From positions 1-64,000 of the forward strand of contig NZ_JABAIT010000014.1 of NCBI RefSeq assembly GCF_012843265.1: a DNA stretch of 64,000 bases, read 5' to 3'. Made by a program: the position numbers and the translations under genes. The notes beneath the pieces are model-generated. The model was not told the origin of the DNA. It ran no database searches and saw nothing but the letters and a program-made list of their open reading frames with translations. Shown here piece by piece: positions 25,260 to 33,835 of this stretch; the first letter of the stretch is position 1; each line of letters begins with the position of its first letter. The DNA is from Bacillus sp. DNRA2. Its GTDB lineage: Bacteria; Bacillota; Bacilli; Bacillales; Cytobacillaceae.

Positions 25260-25336
25260 GTGCCAGGCACCACCCGATTTTTCTTGTTTCACGGATAATT
25301 TATGTGAAACAAGATTTTTCGGGCGGTACCTGGCAC
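25260..25336. repeat. GTGCCAGGCAC inverted repeat, copy B
   Basis: The same two arms as copy A, with loop GGATAATTTAT and one base change in the right arm (GGTACCTGGCAC). The same-direction GATTTTTC bubble is present. Confidence 0.8.
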
Positions 25337-25351
25337 CGCATGCACCGCATT

Positions 25352-25645
25352 TTACTTTCTGAAGTAAAATGCACCATTTTCGAATTTTGTGAAATGAACG
25401 GTGTCGCCAATTTGTACTGGTTCGGCCATTCGGGCGGTTACTTTTAGGGCTGCATCATTAAGTTGAATGATCGCCACGGTATAAGGACTTTCTTGGGCAA
25501 ATTCTGCCGGCGGGACGTAAATGGTTGTGACTGAATAGACGATTCCCTCACCGGAAATTTCCCGCTCCCGAACTTCTTGATTTTCAAACTCCCCTGTAAA
25601 GGGTCTTATTAGATAGTTTTTATTTTTATACTCATAAATCATCAT
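25352..25645 (-). CDS. DUF35 OB-fold partner of the thiolase
   Basis: The roughly 97-residue product carries the OB-fold part of DUF35 proteins: RPFTGEFENQEVRERE, SVTTIYVPPAEFAQESPYTVAIIQL and EPVQIGDTVHF. The N-terminal zinc ribbon often found in such proteins is missing, so it is the short form. DUF35 proteins pair with SCP2-type thiolases to assist acyl-CoA substrate handling. The start region overlaps the thiolase stop, so the two are translationally coupled. Confidence 0.75.
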   Translation of the reverse strand: MMIYEYKNKNYLIRPFTGEFENQEVREREISGEGIVYSVTTIYVPPAEFAQESPYTVAIIQLNDAALKVTARMAEPVQIGDTVHFTKFENGAFYFRK

Positions 25646-25650
25646 CGTCC

Positions 25651-26790
25651 TCACACCCTTTCTAATACATGGACAACAGAGTAGGCTCCAGTCCCACCTA
25701 GATTTTGTGCCATTCCGATACGCGCCCGCTCTACCTGATTACATGCTTGTCCTCTTAATTGCAGAACAATTTGGATAAACTGTGCCACTCCTGTTGCCCC
25801 AATTGGATGACCTCTTGATAACAGTCCTCCACTTGTATTGATTGGTGTCTTCCCATTTAATCCAGCATGTCCCTCCTGAATGAATCTCCATCCTTCGAGT
25901 CGATTGGAAAAGCCTAAACCTTCGATAGCCAGCAGTTCTGTAATAGAGAAGCAATCATGAACTTCAACCACATCGATATCCGACGGCCCCAAACTAGCTT
26001 GTTCGTACGCGAGCTTTCCTGATTCAATAATCGCTGGAATTTGGAGAATCGAATCCAAGTCTTGAATATTTGTTGGCCCAGACACTTGAACAGATGCGCG
26101 AATTTTAATTCCACTCGGATTTTTACTTAATACGACGCTCGCTGCTCCATCGGTGATTGGCGAACAATCAAACAAGCCAAGTGGGTCGGTAATTTGTTTC
26201 GCTTGCATCACTTCTTCTAATGTTGCCGGCTTTTGGAATTGAGCCATTGGATTGTTGACAGCATAGGAACGATTTTGTAAAACAACATTGGCTAAATGCT
26301 CCTTCGTCGCTCCACTTTCATACATATATCGATTAGCTAGTAATCCAAAGAATCCAGGGAAAGTTAACCCGGCATTTTTTTCACTTGAGCCATTATCCAT
26401 TGCAGCATTGATTGCTTGTGTCACTACTTCAGTGGAAGCATGCTTCATTTTTTCTCCACCAACCACAAGCACGTTTTCATAAGCACCACTTAAAATACCA
26501 ATGACCGCTTGGCGAATCGCGATGCCTCCAGATGCACAAGCACCTTCTACTTTTAATGATGGAATATACCCAAGTCCTAAATCATTCACAAGCATCGAGC
26601 CTAGAATTTCTTGATTCGTAATCGCCCCGCCCATAAAATTCCCAACAATCACAGCATCAATTTTTGGATTTCCCGCGTCATTCAAAGCATCCTTTGCTGC
26701 ACGCAGCATCAGCTCTTTTAATGAATACTCATTGTGTTTACCAAAAGGTGTTATGCCCACACCACTTACAAATATATCCACCTCTAACAT
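25651..26790 (-). CDS. SCP2-type thiolase
   Basis: The 379-residue product has the nucleophile in VEGACASGGIAI (about Cys84), HDCFSITE (active-site His) and GGLLSRGHPIGATG. The usual second catalytic Cys (CxGGG) is replaced by QNLGGTG, as in sterol-carrier-protein-x type thiolases rather than acetyl-CoA acetyltransferases. It probably cleaves or forms a branched or aromatic 3-ketoacyl-CoA. It is third in the operon ligase, transporter, thiolase, DUF35. Confidence 0.88.
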   Translation of the reverse strand: MLEVDIFVSGVGITPFGKHNEYSLKELMLRAAKDALNDAGNPKIDAVIVGNFMGGAITNQEILGSMLVNDLGLGYIPSLKVEGACASGGIAIRQAVIGILSGAYENVLVVGGEKMKHASTEVVTQAINAAMDNGSSEKNAGLTFPGFFGLLANRYMYESGATKEHLANVVLQNRSYAVNNPMAQFQKPATLEEVMQAKQITDPLGLFDCSPITDGAASVVLSKNPSGIKIRASVQVSGPTNIQDLDSILQIPAIIESGKLAYEQASLGPSDIDVVEVHDCFSITELLAIEGLGFSNRLEGWRFIQEGHAGLNGKTPINTSGGLLSRGHPIGATGVAQFIQIVLQLRGQACNQVERARIGMAQNLGGTGAYSVVHVLERV

Positions 26791-26871
26791 CCCCCTATAT
26801 CCCGTATAAGCCCCACCATCGACATAAACGCTTGAAAGGCTTTCAATCTATCAATTTTTAAAAAATAAAAC

Positions 26872-28182
26872 CTACATCTGCTTCATTTTTGGAAAATTGT
26901 CCTCATTGACGATTTGATCATTGTATTGCGTCACCTTGCGTGTATCTGGTGAGAAAATCGCCAAAACAAGCGAAATAACTAGTCCAAAAGCCATAAATCC
27001 ACCGAATAAATATGGTGATGCCCCGTAAACTGCACCCATTTCTGTCCATAACATCGGTCCAAATCCTACGATTGCAGCTGCGACCTGATATCCTAATCCA
27101 AGTCCTGTATAACGCACATTTGCTGGGAATAACTCCGAGAAAAATGTCCCTTGTGTTGAGAAAATCGCTGCCCAGATCACGCCTAATAATAAAGCCTGCA
27201 TAATCGTAAACATAGTTGCGCTTTGTTGAATCAATGAAAAATACGGAACCGCTAACAATAGCAACGCTACAACCCCACTGATATAAATCGTTTTACGGCC
27301 GATGAAGTCTGATATATATCCAATCAACGGAATCGTTAGAATCATAGTGGCACAGCTAATCGTCAAAGCTGTTAAAGCAACATCACGGCTATATCCTAAA
27401 TAAGTTGTTGCATAAACTAAGATAAATGACATCAGGAATACATTGAAAAAGCCGTCACCAAGTTTTAAACCAATTAAACGAAAAATATCTTTTTTGTTAT
27501 ACTTTAACGCATCAATAATCGGTACTTTTGCAAGCTCACCTTGTTCCTTTTTCTGCTTGAACTCTGGTGTCTCTTCAATACCGCTTCGAATCCAAATAGC
27601 CAATACAATTAAGACGGCACTGAACAGAAACGGTAATCTCCAGCCCCAAGCCATAAATTGTGCTTCAGTCGTTAACGAGTTAATCATCGTAAAACTAAAT
27701 GTCCCAAGTACTAAGCCAATCGGCACCCCTAATTGCGGAATCGAACCAAAGAAACCACGTACCCCTTTCGTTGCGGATTCAGTTGCGAGAAGTACCGCGC
27801 CTCCCCATTCACCACCAAGGGCAACACCTTGAAACAAACGTAAGACAACCAATGCGATCGGTGCGACTAAACCAACTTGAGCATAGGTTGGAAGTAATCC
27901 AATCAAGAACGAGCTTCCACCCATCCCAATCAACGTCAGCATGAGTGAGGCCTTTCTGCCGATGCGGTCTCCCATATGTCCAAAAATAATACTGCCTAGA
28001 GGTCTTGCTGCGTAACCTGCTCCGAAAGTAGCAAATGCGATTAGAATTGAAATAGAGGGATCCTTTGTTGGAAAGAATAACGTAGAAAATACAAGACCTG
28101 TTGCGGTTCCATATAGATAGAAGTCATACCATTCAATAACGGAACCGGCTAGACTGGCTAATAGTATTCTAAAATTTTTCAT
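26872..28182 (-). CDS. MFS transporter, metabolite:H+ symporter (MHS) type
   Basis: The 436-residue product has twelve membrane segments and MHS hallmarks: GSVIEWYDFYLYGTATGLVF at the start, AARPLGSIIFGHMGDRIGRK in loop 2-3 and RLFQGVALGGEWGGA. MHS carriers import organic acids such as shikimate, ketoglutarate or benzoates. Its place between the thiolase and acyl-CoA ligase genes implies that it imports the acid the ligase activates. Confidence 0.88.
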   Translation of the reverse strand: MKNFRILLASLAGSVIEWYDFYLYGTATGLVFSTLFFPTKDPSISILIAFATFGAGYAARPLGSIIFGHMGDRIGRKASLMLTLIGMGGSSFLIGLLPTYAQVGLVAPIALVVLRLFQGVALGGEWGGAVLLATESATKGVRGFFGSIPQLGVPIGLVLGTFSFTMINSLTTEAQFMAWGWRLPFLFSAVLIVLAIWIRSGIEETPEFKQKKEQGELAKVPIIDALKYNKKDIFRLIGLKLGDGFFNVFLMSFILVYATTYLGYSRDVALTALTISCATMILTIPLIGYISDFIGRKTIYISGVVALLLLAVPYFSLIQQSATMFTIMQALLLGVIWAAIFSTQGTFFSELFPANVRYTGLGLGYQVAAAIVGFGPMLWTEMGAVYGASPYLFGGFMAFGLVISLVLAIFSPDTRKVTQYNDQIVNEDNFPKMKQM

Positions 28183-28198
28183 CTAATTCCCTTCTTTC

Positions 28199-29758
28199 TT
28201 AAATGGATATTAACTTTCGCAAGATATGTTTCTGGATTTTACCAACAGGAGTACGAGGGAAATCATCAACAAATTCAATGAACTCTGGCACTTTAAATTT
28301 CGCCAGTTTTTCGCGGCAATGTTCAATGAGCTCTGCCTCCGTGACAGTTACATCTTTATTTAAAATGACATATGCCTTAATAGCTTCATCACGCATCTCA
28401 TCTGGAATACCAATGACAGCTGCTTCGTAAACCGCTTCATGCTCGACTAATGCACTTTCGACTTCGTTGGCTGCAACATTTTCACCTGAGCGCTTAATCA
28501 TATCCTTCATCCTGTCAACAAAGTAGAAGTAGCCATCTTTTCCGATATAAGCATTGTCACCTGTTAATAACCACTCTCCGTTGAAGGTTTGCCTTGTCGC
28601 TTCTTCATTTTTAAAATAACCCTTCATTACCGTTCGGCCGCGGACACCTTTGACAGCAATTTGGCCAACCTCTCCCTCAGGTACCTCATTTCCGTCTTCA
28701 TCGATCAATTTCACTTCATAGCCAATACTTGGTCTTCCGATACTCATATTTTTCCGAATATCGTTGATTGGATTGATTAACGGAACGCCAATCGTCTCCG
28801 TCATCCCATACATTTGCAGGAGCTTCACTGAGAATTTTTCTTCAAATTTAGCTATTTGGTGTTCTGCTATCGACTGTGCAAATAAGATTAATCGGATAGA
28901 ATTATCCTGGTCATTCATGTCATATTCTTTTGCTAAAATCATTCTAATAGGAGCAGCGAATAGTGAACCGACCGTTCCACCAAGAGCCTTTGCTTGTTTA
29001 AAATAACGAGAAGCACTAAATTTCTCTGTTAGCGCAATACTTGCACCAACAACCAGAGCAGACATTGTTGAATAATACTGGGCATTCCCGTGGAATAACG
29101 GTAAAACGATGAATGGTCGGTCGTTTTCATTTAGATTAATAGATTTGGAGAGTAGTTCACCGGCATAAATATAATTAGCATTGGTCACTTGGACGCCTTT
29201 TGGTTTGGAAGTTGTTCCTGAAGTATATAGCATCGCGACTACATCCTCTGACTTAACCTCTGGGAAGACTTTTGAATCATTAATGGACTCTTTTAATAAA
29301 TCATTGAAATTTAGAATCCCTTCGATCTCTTGCTCACAGCGAGTAAGAATCATATGTTGAATCGTTGGTAATTCACTCCATATCTGAGTAAACTTATCTA
29401 AATACTCAATTTCAGTCATTAAAACAACGGCCTCAGAATGATTAATAATGTAATTCATCTCTTCAGCTGGGGATAAAATATTGGTTGGGACCATAATGGC
29501 GCCAATATTCGCTAATGCAAACCAAGTCGTTAAAAATTCGATATTGTTTGGTAAATGCAGGACAACATGATCCCCTTGTTGAATCCCCAGTTTCAAAAAA
29601 GCATGACTTAAATTGTTTACTTCCTGTTGAAATTGTTTGTATGTTTTTTGATACTGGCATTCATTCGCATCTTCAAACTGGATAAACACTTTATCCTCGT
29701 GCTGCTTGACCTTATCCGCTAATAATGACCGCAACGTTCTTTTCCCTAATATATCCAT
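28199..29758 (-). CDS. Acyl-CoA ligase (AMP-forming)
   Basis: The 519-residue product has all motifs of the adenylate-forming superfamily: AMLYTSGTTSKPKGVQ (P-loop), QMYGMTETIG, WLLTGDNAYIGKDGYFYFVDR and PRTPVGKIQKHILR with the catalytic Lys. It resembles CaiC-like medium-chain or carnitine-CoA ligases, but the substrate is not readable from sequence. First gene of the operon, just below the promoter and TetR palindrome. Confidence 0.88.
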   Translation of the reverse strand: MDILGKRTLRSLLADKVKQHEDKVFIQFEDANECQYQKTYKQFQQEVNNLSHAFLKLGIQQGDHVVLHLPNNIEFLTTWFALANIGAIMVPTNILSPAEEMNYIINHSEAVVLMTEIEYLDKFTQIWSELPTIQHMILTRCEQEIEGILNFNDLLKESINDSKVFPEVKSEDVVAMLYTSGTTSKPKGVQVTNANYIYAGELLSKSINLNENDRPFIVLPLFHGNAQYYSTMSALVVGASIALTEKFSASRYFKQAKALGGTVGSLFAAPIRMILAKEYDMNDQDNSIRLILFAQSIAEHQIAKFEEKFSVKLLQMYGMTETIGVPLINPINDIRKNMSIGRPSIGYEVKLIDEDGNEVPEGEVGQIAVKGVRGRTVMKGYFKNEEATRQTFNGEWLLTGDNAYIGKDGYFYFVDRMKDMIKRSGENVAANEVESALVEHEAVYEAAVIGIPDEMRDEAIKAYVILNKDVTVTEAELIEHCREKLAKFKVPEFIEFVDDFPRTPVGKIQKHILRKLISI

Positions 29759-29793
29759 CTGAAACTCTCCTTTCTGTTAGCGTTTACATTTTC

Positions 29794-29843
29794 ATAGACT
29801 ATAGTCTATTAATAAGATAATATAGTTTTATTTTAATTGTCAA
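29794..29843 (-). promoter_or_regulatory. Operon promoter with TetR-type palindrome
   Basis: On the minus strand TTGACA (29838-29843), a 17-base spacer and TTATCT (29815-29820). A perfect 16-base palindrome ATAGACTATAGTCTAT (29794-29809) lies directly downstream, where a bound repressor would block initiation. Confidence 0.65.
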
Positions 29844-29943
29844 TGATATTTTCAGATTATTTTGTAAATTCAGAAATGCAGTTGGGTATCTTTGGTGTAT
29901 TATGGTAATATAGATGTGAAGAATAATGAGTAGGTGTTCGGTT

Positions 29944-30540
29944 ATGAAGAAGAAAACGCGAGAACAGCAAGCAGAAGAAACGAGACAAAGAATCTATCAA
30001 ACAGCATTAAGATTATTTGAAACTAAAGGGTTTAACCAAGTAAGCGTGGATGAAATTGTTCGGAAAAGTAAAAGCTCAAAAGGTGCGTTCTATGGCCATT
30101 TCGCTTCAAAATATGATATTTTTATCGAGAAATTTAAAGAAATAGATTTATTTTATGAAAATTTTGTTCAAAACTTACCTAGCCATCTGCCTTTTGAAGA
30201 AAAAGTGATTGCCCTTTTCGATGCGCAGATGACTTTTTTACAAAATGAATTGGGCGAGGATTTGATGCGGAGTGTCTATACGAGTGGATTAATCAAAAAT
30301 GAAGCTAATTTTTTCGCCAATACAGACAGAAGCTTATATAAAATCTTAAAACAGTTTGTGAATGAAGCCATTGATCATGGTGAACTGCCAAATTCAATCG
30401 AAATAGATAAAACAAGCCTGTTCATTTCAAGATGTATGCGCGGTACCCTCTACGATTGGCTTTCCTTTGGTGACACCTTCAATCTAAACGACGAAGCCAA
30501 AACATTTATAGCTATCTTTCTAAAAGGTTTAATGAAATAA
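29944..30540 (+). CDS. TetR-family regulator of the acyl-CoA operon
   Basis: The 198-residue product has an N-terminal TetR helix-turn-helix (RQRIYQTALRLFETKGFNQVSVDEIVRKSKSSKGAFYGHFASK) and a ligand domain. The start at 29944 has AGGTG upstream; six upstream in-frame codons (29926) are less likely. It is divergent from the ligase operon, and the palindrome lies between them. By analogy with FadR/PfmR-type proteins an acyl-CoA may be the inducer, which is inference. Confidence 0.85.
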   Translation: MKKKTREQQAEETRQRIYQTALRLFETKGFNQVSVDEIVRKSKSSKGAFYGHFASKYDIFIEKFKEIDLFYENFVQNLPSHLPFEEKVIALFDAQMTFLQNELGEDLMRSVYTSGLIKNEANFFANTDRSLYKILKQFVNEAIDHGELPNSIEIDKTSLFISRCMRGTLYDWLSFGDTFNLNDEAKTFIAIFLKGLMK

Positions 30541-30549
30541 GTGAAATAA

Positions 30550-30626
30550 GTGCCAGGCACCACCCGATTTTTCTTGTTTCACGGATAATTTCTGTGAAAC
30601 AAGATTTTTCGGGCGGTGCCTGGTAC
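30550..30626. repeat. GTGCCAGGCAC inverted repeat, copy C
   Basis: Nearly identical to copy B (loop GGATAATTTCT), sitting ten bases after the TetR stop codon. One change at the right end (CTGGTACC). Confidence 0.8.
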
Positions 30627-30645
30627 CGTATTGGCGGCACCTGTG

Positions 30646-31518
30646 CTATCCGCCTACAATGGTGCCGCCATTGACATGAATGGTCTGACCGCTGACATAG
30701 CTTGAATCATCCGAGGCCAAATAAACATAGGCAGGTGCCAGCTCATATGTTTGGCCCGCCCTTCCCATTGGTGTATCCGAGCCAAAAGTGGCGACCTGGT
30801 CGGCTGTAAATGTCGAAGGAATCAGTGGAGTCCAAATCGGCCCCGGTGCTACCGCATTCACCCGAATCCCTTGGGCAGCAAGTGACAATGCCAGCGAACG
30901 AGTAAACGACACGATAGCCCCCTTTGTTGCCGAATAATCAATGAGCTGTTCATGACCATGATAGGCTGTAATCGACGCTGTATTGATGATTGATGCTCCC
31001 TTTTTCAAATAAGGTAAAGCCATTTTCACCATGTAAAAATAAGAAAAAATATTCGTCCTAAATGTTTTCTCCAGCTGTGCCGAAGTGATATTTAACAGGC
31101 TCGGTTGCGGATGCTGTTCAGCCGCATTATTCACCAGAATATCCAGACCCCCGAACTCTGCCAGGATGTTATCAATCGTACTTTTACAAAACTCTTCATT
31201 GCCAATATCGCCGGCATATAAGAGACATTTGCGCCCTTCCGCTTCAATTAGCTGTTTCGTTTCACCGGCATCATCATGTTCATCCAAATAAACAATGGCA
31301 ACATCTGCCCCTTCTTTAGCAAAATGAAGTGAAACAGCCTTCCCAATTCCGCTGTCTCCACCGGTAATAATCGCCCTTTTACCAGCCAGCTTTCCATTAG
31401 CCTTGTATGCAGGGCTGATTGCTGTTGGACGGGGATTCATTGCCGTTTCAACCCCAGGCTGCTTGTCTTGATGCTGAGGTGGAAAAGTTGGTTTCTTTTG
31501 GCTTTGATTACTACTCAT
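30646..31518 (-). CDS. SDR oxidoreductase, YhxC/YdaD-like
   Basis: The 290-residue product has a proline-rich N-terminal extension (QDKQPGVETAMNPRP) typical of the general-stress SDR subgroup (YdaD, YhdF, YhxC). The SDR core follows: ITGGDSGIGKA, VNNAAEQ, NTASITAYHG and YSATKGA. The C-terminal SSYVSGQTIHVNGG is standard. The start at 31518 follows GGAGGTATTTTG. Substrate unknown, probably NADP-dependent. It is monocistronic. Confidence 0.85.
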   Translation of the reverse strand: MSSNQSQKKPTFPPQHQDKQPGVETAMNPRPTAISPAYKANGKLAGKRAIITGGDSGIGKAVSLHFAKEGADVAIVYLDEHDDAGETKQLIEAEGRKCLLYAGDIGNEEFCKSTIDNILAEFGGLDILVNNAAEQHPQPSLLNITSAQLEKTFRTNIFSYFYMVKMALPYLKKGASIINTASITAYHGHEQLIDYSATKGAIVSFTRSLALSLAAQGIRVNAVAPGPIWTPLIPSTFTADQVATFGSDTPMGRAGQTYELAPAYVYLASDDSSYVSGQTIHVNGGTIVGG

Positions 31519-31716
31519 CAAAATACCTCCAATTGATCAATTCACTTGTTAGTTTTTGGAGTATGAGTGGAAATTATTAGGGACAAAAAATTCTCCTATT
31601 TTCTCAAAAACTCTGACTTCGCAATTTTTCACTACAAATATAGTAATATTATATTCTGAAATTATTTTTCTTATGTTAGAATAGTATTAATATTAAAAAT
31701 ATCGGAGTGAATGAGT

Positions 31717-32076
31717 ATGAAGATATTAATCATTGAAGACGAAATCAGAATTGGAAATTTGCTAAAAATATACCTAGAACGGGAATCATTCCAAGTGGAG
31801 GCTGTATTGCACGGAGACACCGGGCTAGATAGAGCACTTCATGAACATTTCGATTTAATCGTTTTAGATGTGTTAATGCCAGGTAAAGATGGATTCACAG
31901 TGCTCGAGGAACTTAGAAAAATAAAAACAACGCCTACCATTATGCTTTCAGCAAAGTGTTCAGAAGAAGATGTTAAACGAGGTTTTGACTTAGGGGCAAA
32001 TGATTTTATCGCCAAACCATTTAGCCCTGGAATGGTTGTTACAAAAATCAAAGAAATTTTATCAATTCCTAGTTAG
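31717..32076 (+). CDS. Stand-alone response-regulator receiver domain
   Basis: The 119-residue product is a complete receiver: ILIIEDEIRIGNLL (acidic pocket), LIVLDVLMPGKDG (phospho-Asp), TIMLSAK (switch Thr/Ser region) and FIAKPFSPG (Lys). It ends directly after the fifth helix with no output domain, so it is either a CheY/Spo0F-like single-domain regulator or a truncated OmpR type. No frame downstream continues as a winged helix. No kinase is adjacent. GGAGTGA precedes the start at 31717. Confidence 0.8.
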   Translation: MKILIIEDEIRIGNLLKIYLERESFQVEAVLHGDTGLDRALHEHFDLIVLDVLMPGKDGFTVLEELRKIKTTPTIMLSAKCSEEDVKRGFDLGANDFIAKPFSPGMVVTKIKEILSIPS

Positions 32077-32256
32077 AGCACCTTTCGTGCTTCCTTCGGG
32101 AATTGTCCAAATCCAAAACAAATTCATTCCATAGATTTGCCTCAAACTCGAAGCACAGTAAACTGCCCGCCTTCAAATAGAGTCTTCCATTACTGTTTTT
32201 ATTTTTTGCGTTACCCAAGAGGGTGATGAATACTATTTTACAAAAAACAAAAAATA

Positions 32257-32296
32257 GCAGTATAACAATCCCTATTTGTTTGGATTATTATACTGC
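32257..32296 (-). terminator. Terminator of the selenoredoxin gene
   Basis: A 15-bp stem (GCAGTATAATAATCC with one mismatch, minus strand) is followed by TATTTTTTGTTTTTT. It also lies about 180 bases after the receiver gene. Confidence 0.75.
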
Positions 32297-32324
32297 CGGC
32301 TAAAAATTATTTACATAGTATTTA

Positions 32325-32885
32325 CTATTGTTGCTCAGAAAGTTTCTCAGCAGCATATGGAATAATCCCAGCTGCTTCTTCACCAAATGGATCGATTTCT
32401 TGCGAATGGATGACACTGCCATTTTCATCTATGATAGCAAACCCTCTAAGTGATTGGGGTTCATGGTCGTCATGTGGGTCTCTTAAATTTGCTTTCCCAA
32501 TAATTTCAAAGTTCGGATCACTTACTAAGGGATAATCTAATTGTAATTTTGTTTTAAGTTGATTGTGTTCCTCTTCAGAAGAAGTACTCACTGCATAAAC
32601 GGTACCAGGAAATTGACTAAATAATTCTTTTTTGTTTTGCAACTCGACCAGTTGCGATTGACAGTAGTCTCAGCCAACCCCTGTAAAGAAAAACACAAGT
32701 GCAGGAGTATCAAGATTTTCTATTTTCGCGATGTTCTCCTGTTCATTCTGAACGGGTGTTTCATTTTGAACAGCTTCTTTTGGAGAAGATTCTTCATTTT
32801 GAACAGATTCTTTACTAGAGTTTGAACACCCAACTATTAATGAAGCAAATATTAAAAACAGAACTAGACTATATACCTTTTTCAT
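32325..32885 (-). CDS. Selenocysteine-containing lipoprotein redoxin (in-frame TGA at codon 72)
   Basis: Read through one TGA (32672-32670), the frame gives a 186-residue lipoprotein. It has the signal peptide and lipobox LIVGC, an acidic linker of VQNE repeats, then LDTPALVFFFTGVG-U-DYCQSQLVEL and a peroxiredoxin/TlpA-like fold (LDYPLVSDPNFEIIGKA, GFAIIDENGSV). The TGA occupies the first Cys of a CxxC redox motif. Fourteen bases after it GCAACT-GGTCG-AGTTGC forms a 6-bp hairpin with a GGUC-type loop, as in bacterial SECIS elements. The sequence stays protein-like on both sides. Standard gene callers would split it in two. A nonsense mutation is the alternative. An operator-like palindrome lies upstream. 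Confidence 0.8.
32639..32672 (-). promoter_or_regulatory. SECIS-like element of the redoxin gene
   Basis: UGA, 14 bases, then GCAACU-GGUCG-AGUUGC. The apical loop with GGUC lies 20 bases after the UGA, within the range known for SelB-binding elements such as that of E. coli fdhF. Confidence 0.65.
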
Positions 32886-32942
32886 CTTTCCCTCCTAAAA
32901 TATAACCAAATAGATTAAAATGTAGTTTAAACAGCTCGTAAA

Positions 32943-32958
32943 ATACCTATATGGGTAT
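32943..32958. promoter_or_regulatory. CsoR/CstR-like palindrome upstream of the redoxin
   Basis: ATACCTATATGGGTAT, 58 bases before the redoxin start. Same geometry as the sites at 33589, 33793 and 35397. Confidence 0.55.
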
Positions 32959-33046
32959 TCCGATAGTCGCAATCAACTGAGTTATTCTTGAATTCATTTA
33001 TATTTTTATATACATTCAGGATGATATCTCATTCCCATTAACTTAA

Positions 33047-33535
33047 TTAGAGAAACTTTTTCCGTTCTTCTTCAATTATTGAGGAATAAATTTCAGATTC
33101 AGAATCTAAAAATTGAGCTTCATCCTCCACCATTAATACAGGATTATTCTTTTTCCACTTTCCGATTAAAAAATACAAAAGGATCGTAACAAGTACAATT
33201 AACAGAAGTGGTGTAACCCAAAGTGTAAGGTTAAATCCTTTTTTAAGTGGTGCTTTTAAAGCAAATTCGCCTTGTTCTTTCACGTAATAATCAAGAATAT
33301 CCTGTTTTGTCATACCTTTTTCAAACATTTCTGCTACTTCTTGATAATATAATTGTTTTACACTACAAGATGAATAGTCATCATTTCCATGTCCATCCAT
33401 ATCTAGCATATCAACAGTAGCCCTAAATTCCGGATTAGAATAATCGAAATTATCCTTTAGTCCACCATCTGCCGAAACTGCTGTAGCACTAAAAAAGATT
33501 AGTAGCCCAAAGACAATAACATAAATTCGTTTCAT
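33047..33535 (-). CDS. CcmH/NrfF-like membrane protein
   Basis: The 162-residue product has a signal peptide (IYVIVFGLLIFFSATAVSADG) and DDYSSCSVKQLYYQEVAEMFEKGMTKQDILDYYVKEQGEFAL. The latter fits the CcmH domain that handles apocytochrome thiols, followed by a membrane helix (about 110-128) and an acidic tail. CcmH normally has LRCxxC; here only one Cys remains in a CcmH-like context, so its thiol chemistry must differ. ATGGAGGTTTTT precedes the start at 33535. It carries the shared palindrome upstream (33589) and neighbours the redoxin gene on the same strand. Confidence 0.6.
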   Translation of the reverse strand: MKRIYVIVFGLLIFFSATAVSADGGLKDNFDYSNPEFRATVDMLDMDGHGNDDYSSCSVKQLYYQEVAEMFEKGMTKQDILDYYVKEQGEFALKAPLKKGFNLTLWVTPLLLIVLVTILLYFLIGKWKKNNPVLMVEDEAQFLDSESEIYSSIIEEERKKFL

Positions 33536-33588
33536 AAAAACCTCCATTTTTACTCATTATTATTTGTTCTAAGCTTTCCCTCCTCTTA

Positions 33589-33604
33589 AAACCCACCGGG
33601 GTAT
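33589..33604. promoter_or_regulatory. CsoR/CstR-like palindrome upstream of the CcmH-like gene
   Basis: AAACCCACCGGGGTAT, 54 bases before the start, a variant of ATACC-N6-GGTAT with ACCC and GGGGTAT half-sites. The rest of 33605-33792 shows no gene. Confidence 0.5.
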
Positions 33605-33792
33605 GTTTGGTTACAATATTATTATAATACAATAATTAATAACAAGACCTTCAAAATATTAATTATTTGAAAACATTTGAAATGCGGCAGCTACAGTACA
33701 TATCGCCTTACTATATCTATCTAAACTTTAGGTAGAAAAAAACAAAACACAATTTTCATATATTACTAATCTAAAACAATAGAAAACATTAT

Positions 33793-33808
33793 ATACTGGA
33801 TAGGGTAT
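33793..33808. promoter_or_regulatory. CsoR/CstR-like palindrome upstream of the rhodanese gene
   Basis: ATACTGGATAGGGTAT, 28 bases before the start codon and overlapping a TATACT -10-like hexamer. Confidence 0.5.
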
Positions 33809-33835
33809 CAAAATCACTTTGAGAGGAGTCAGAAC

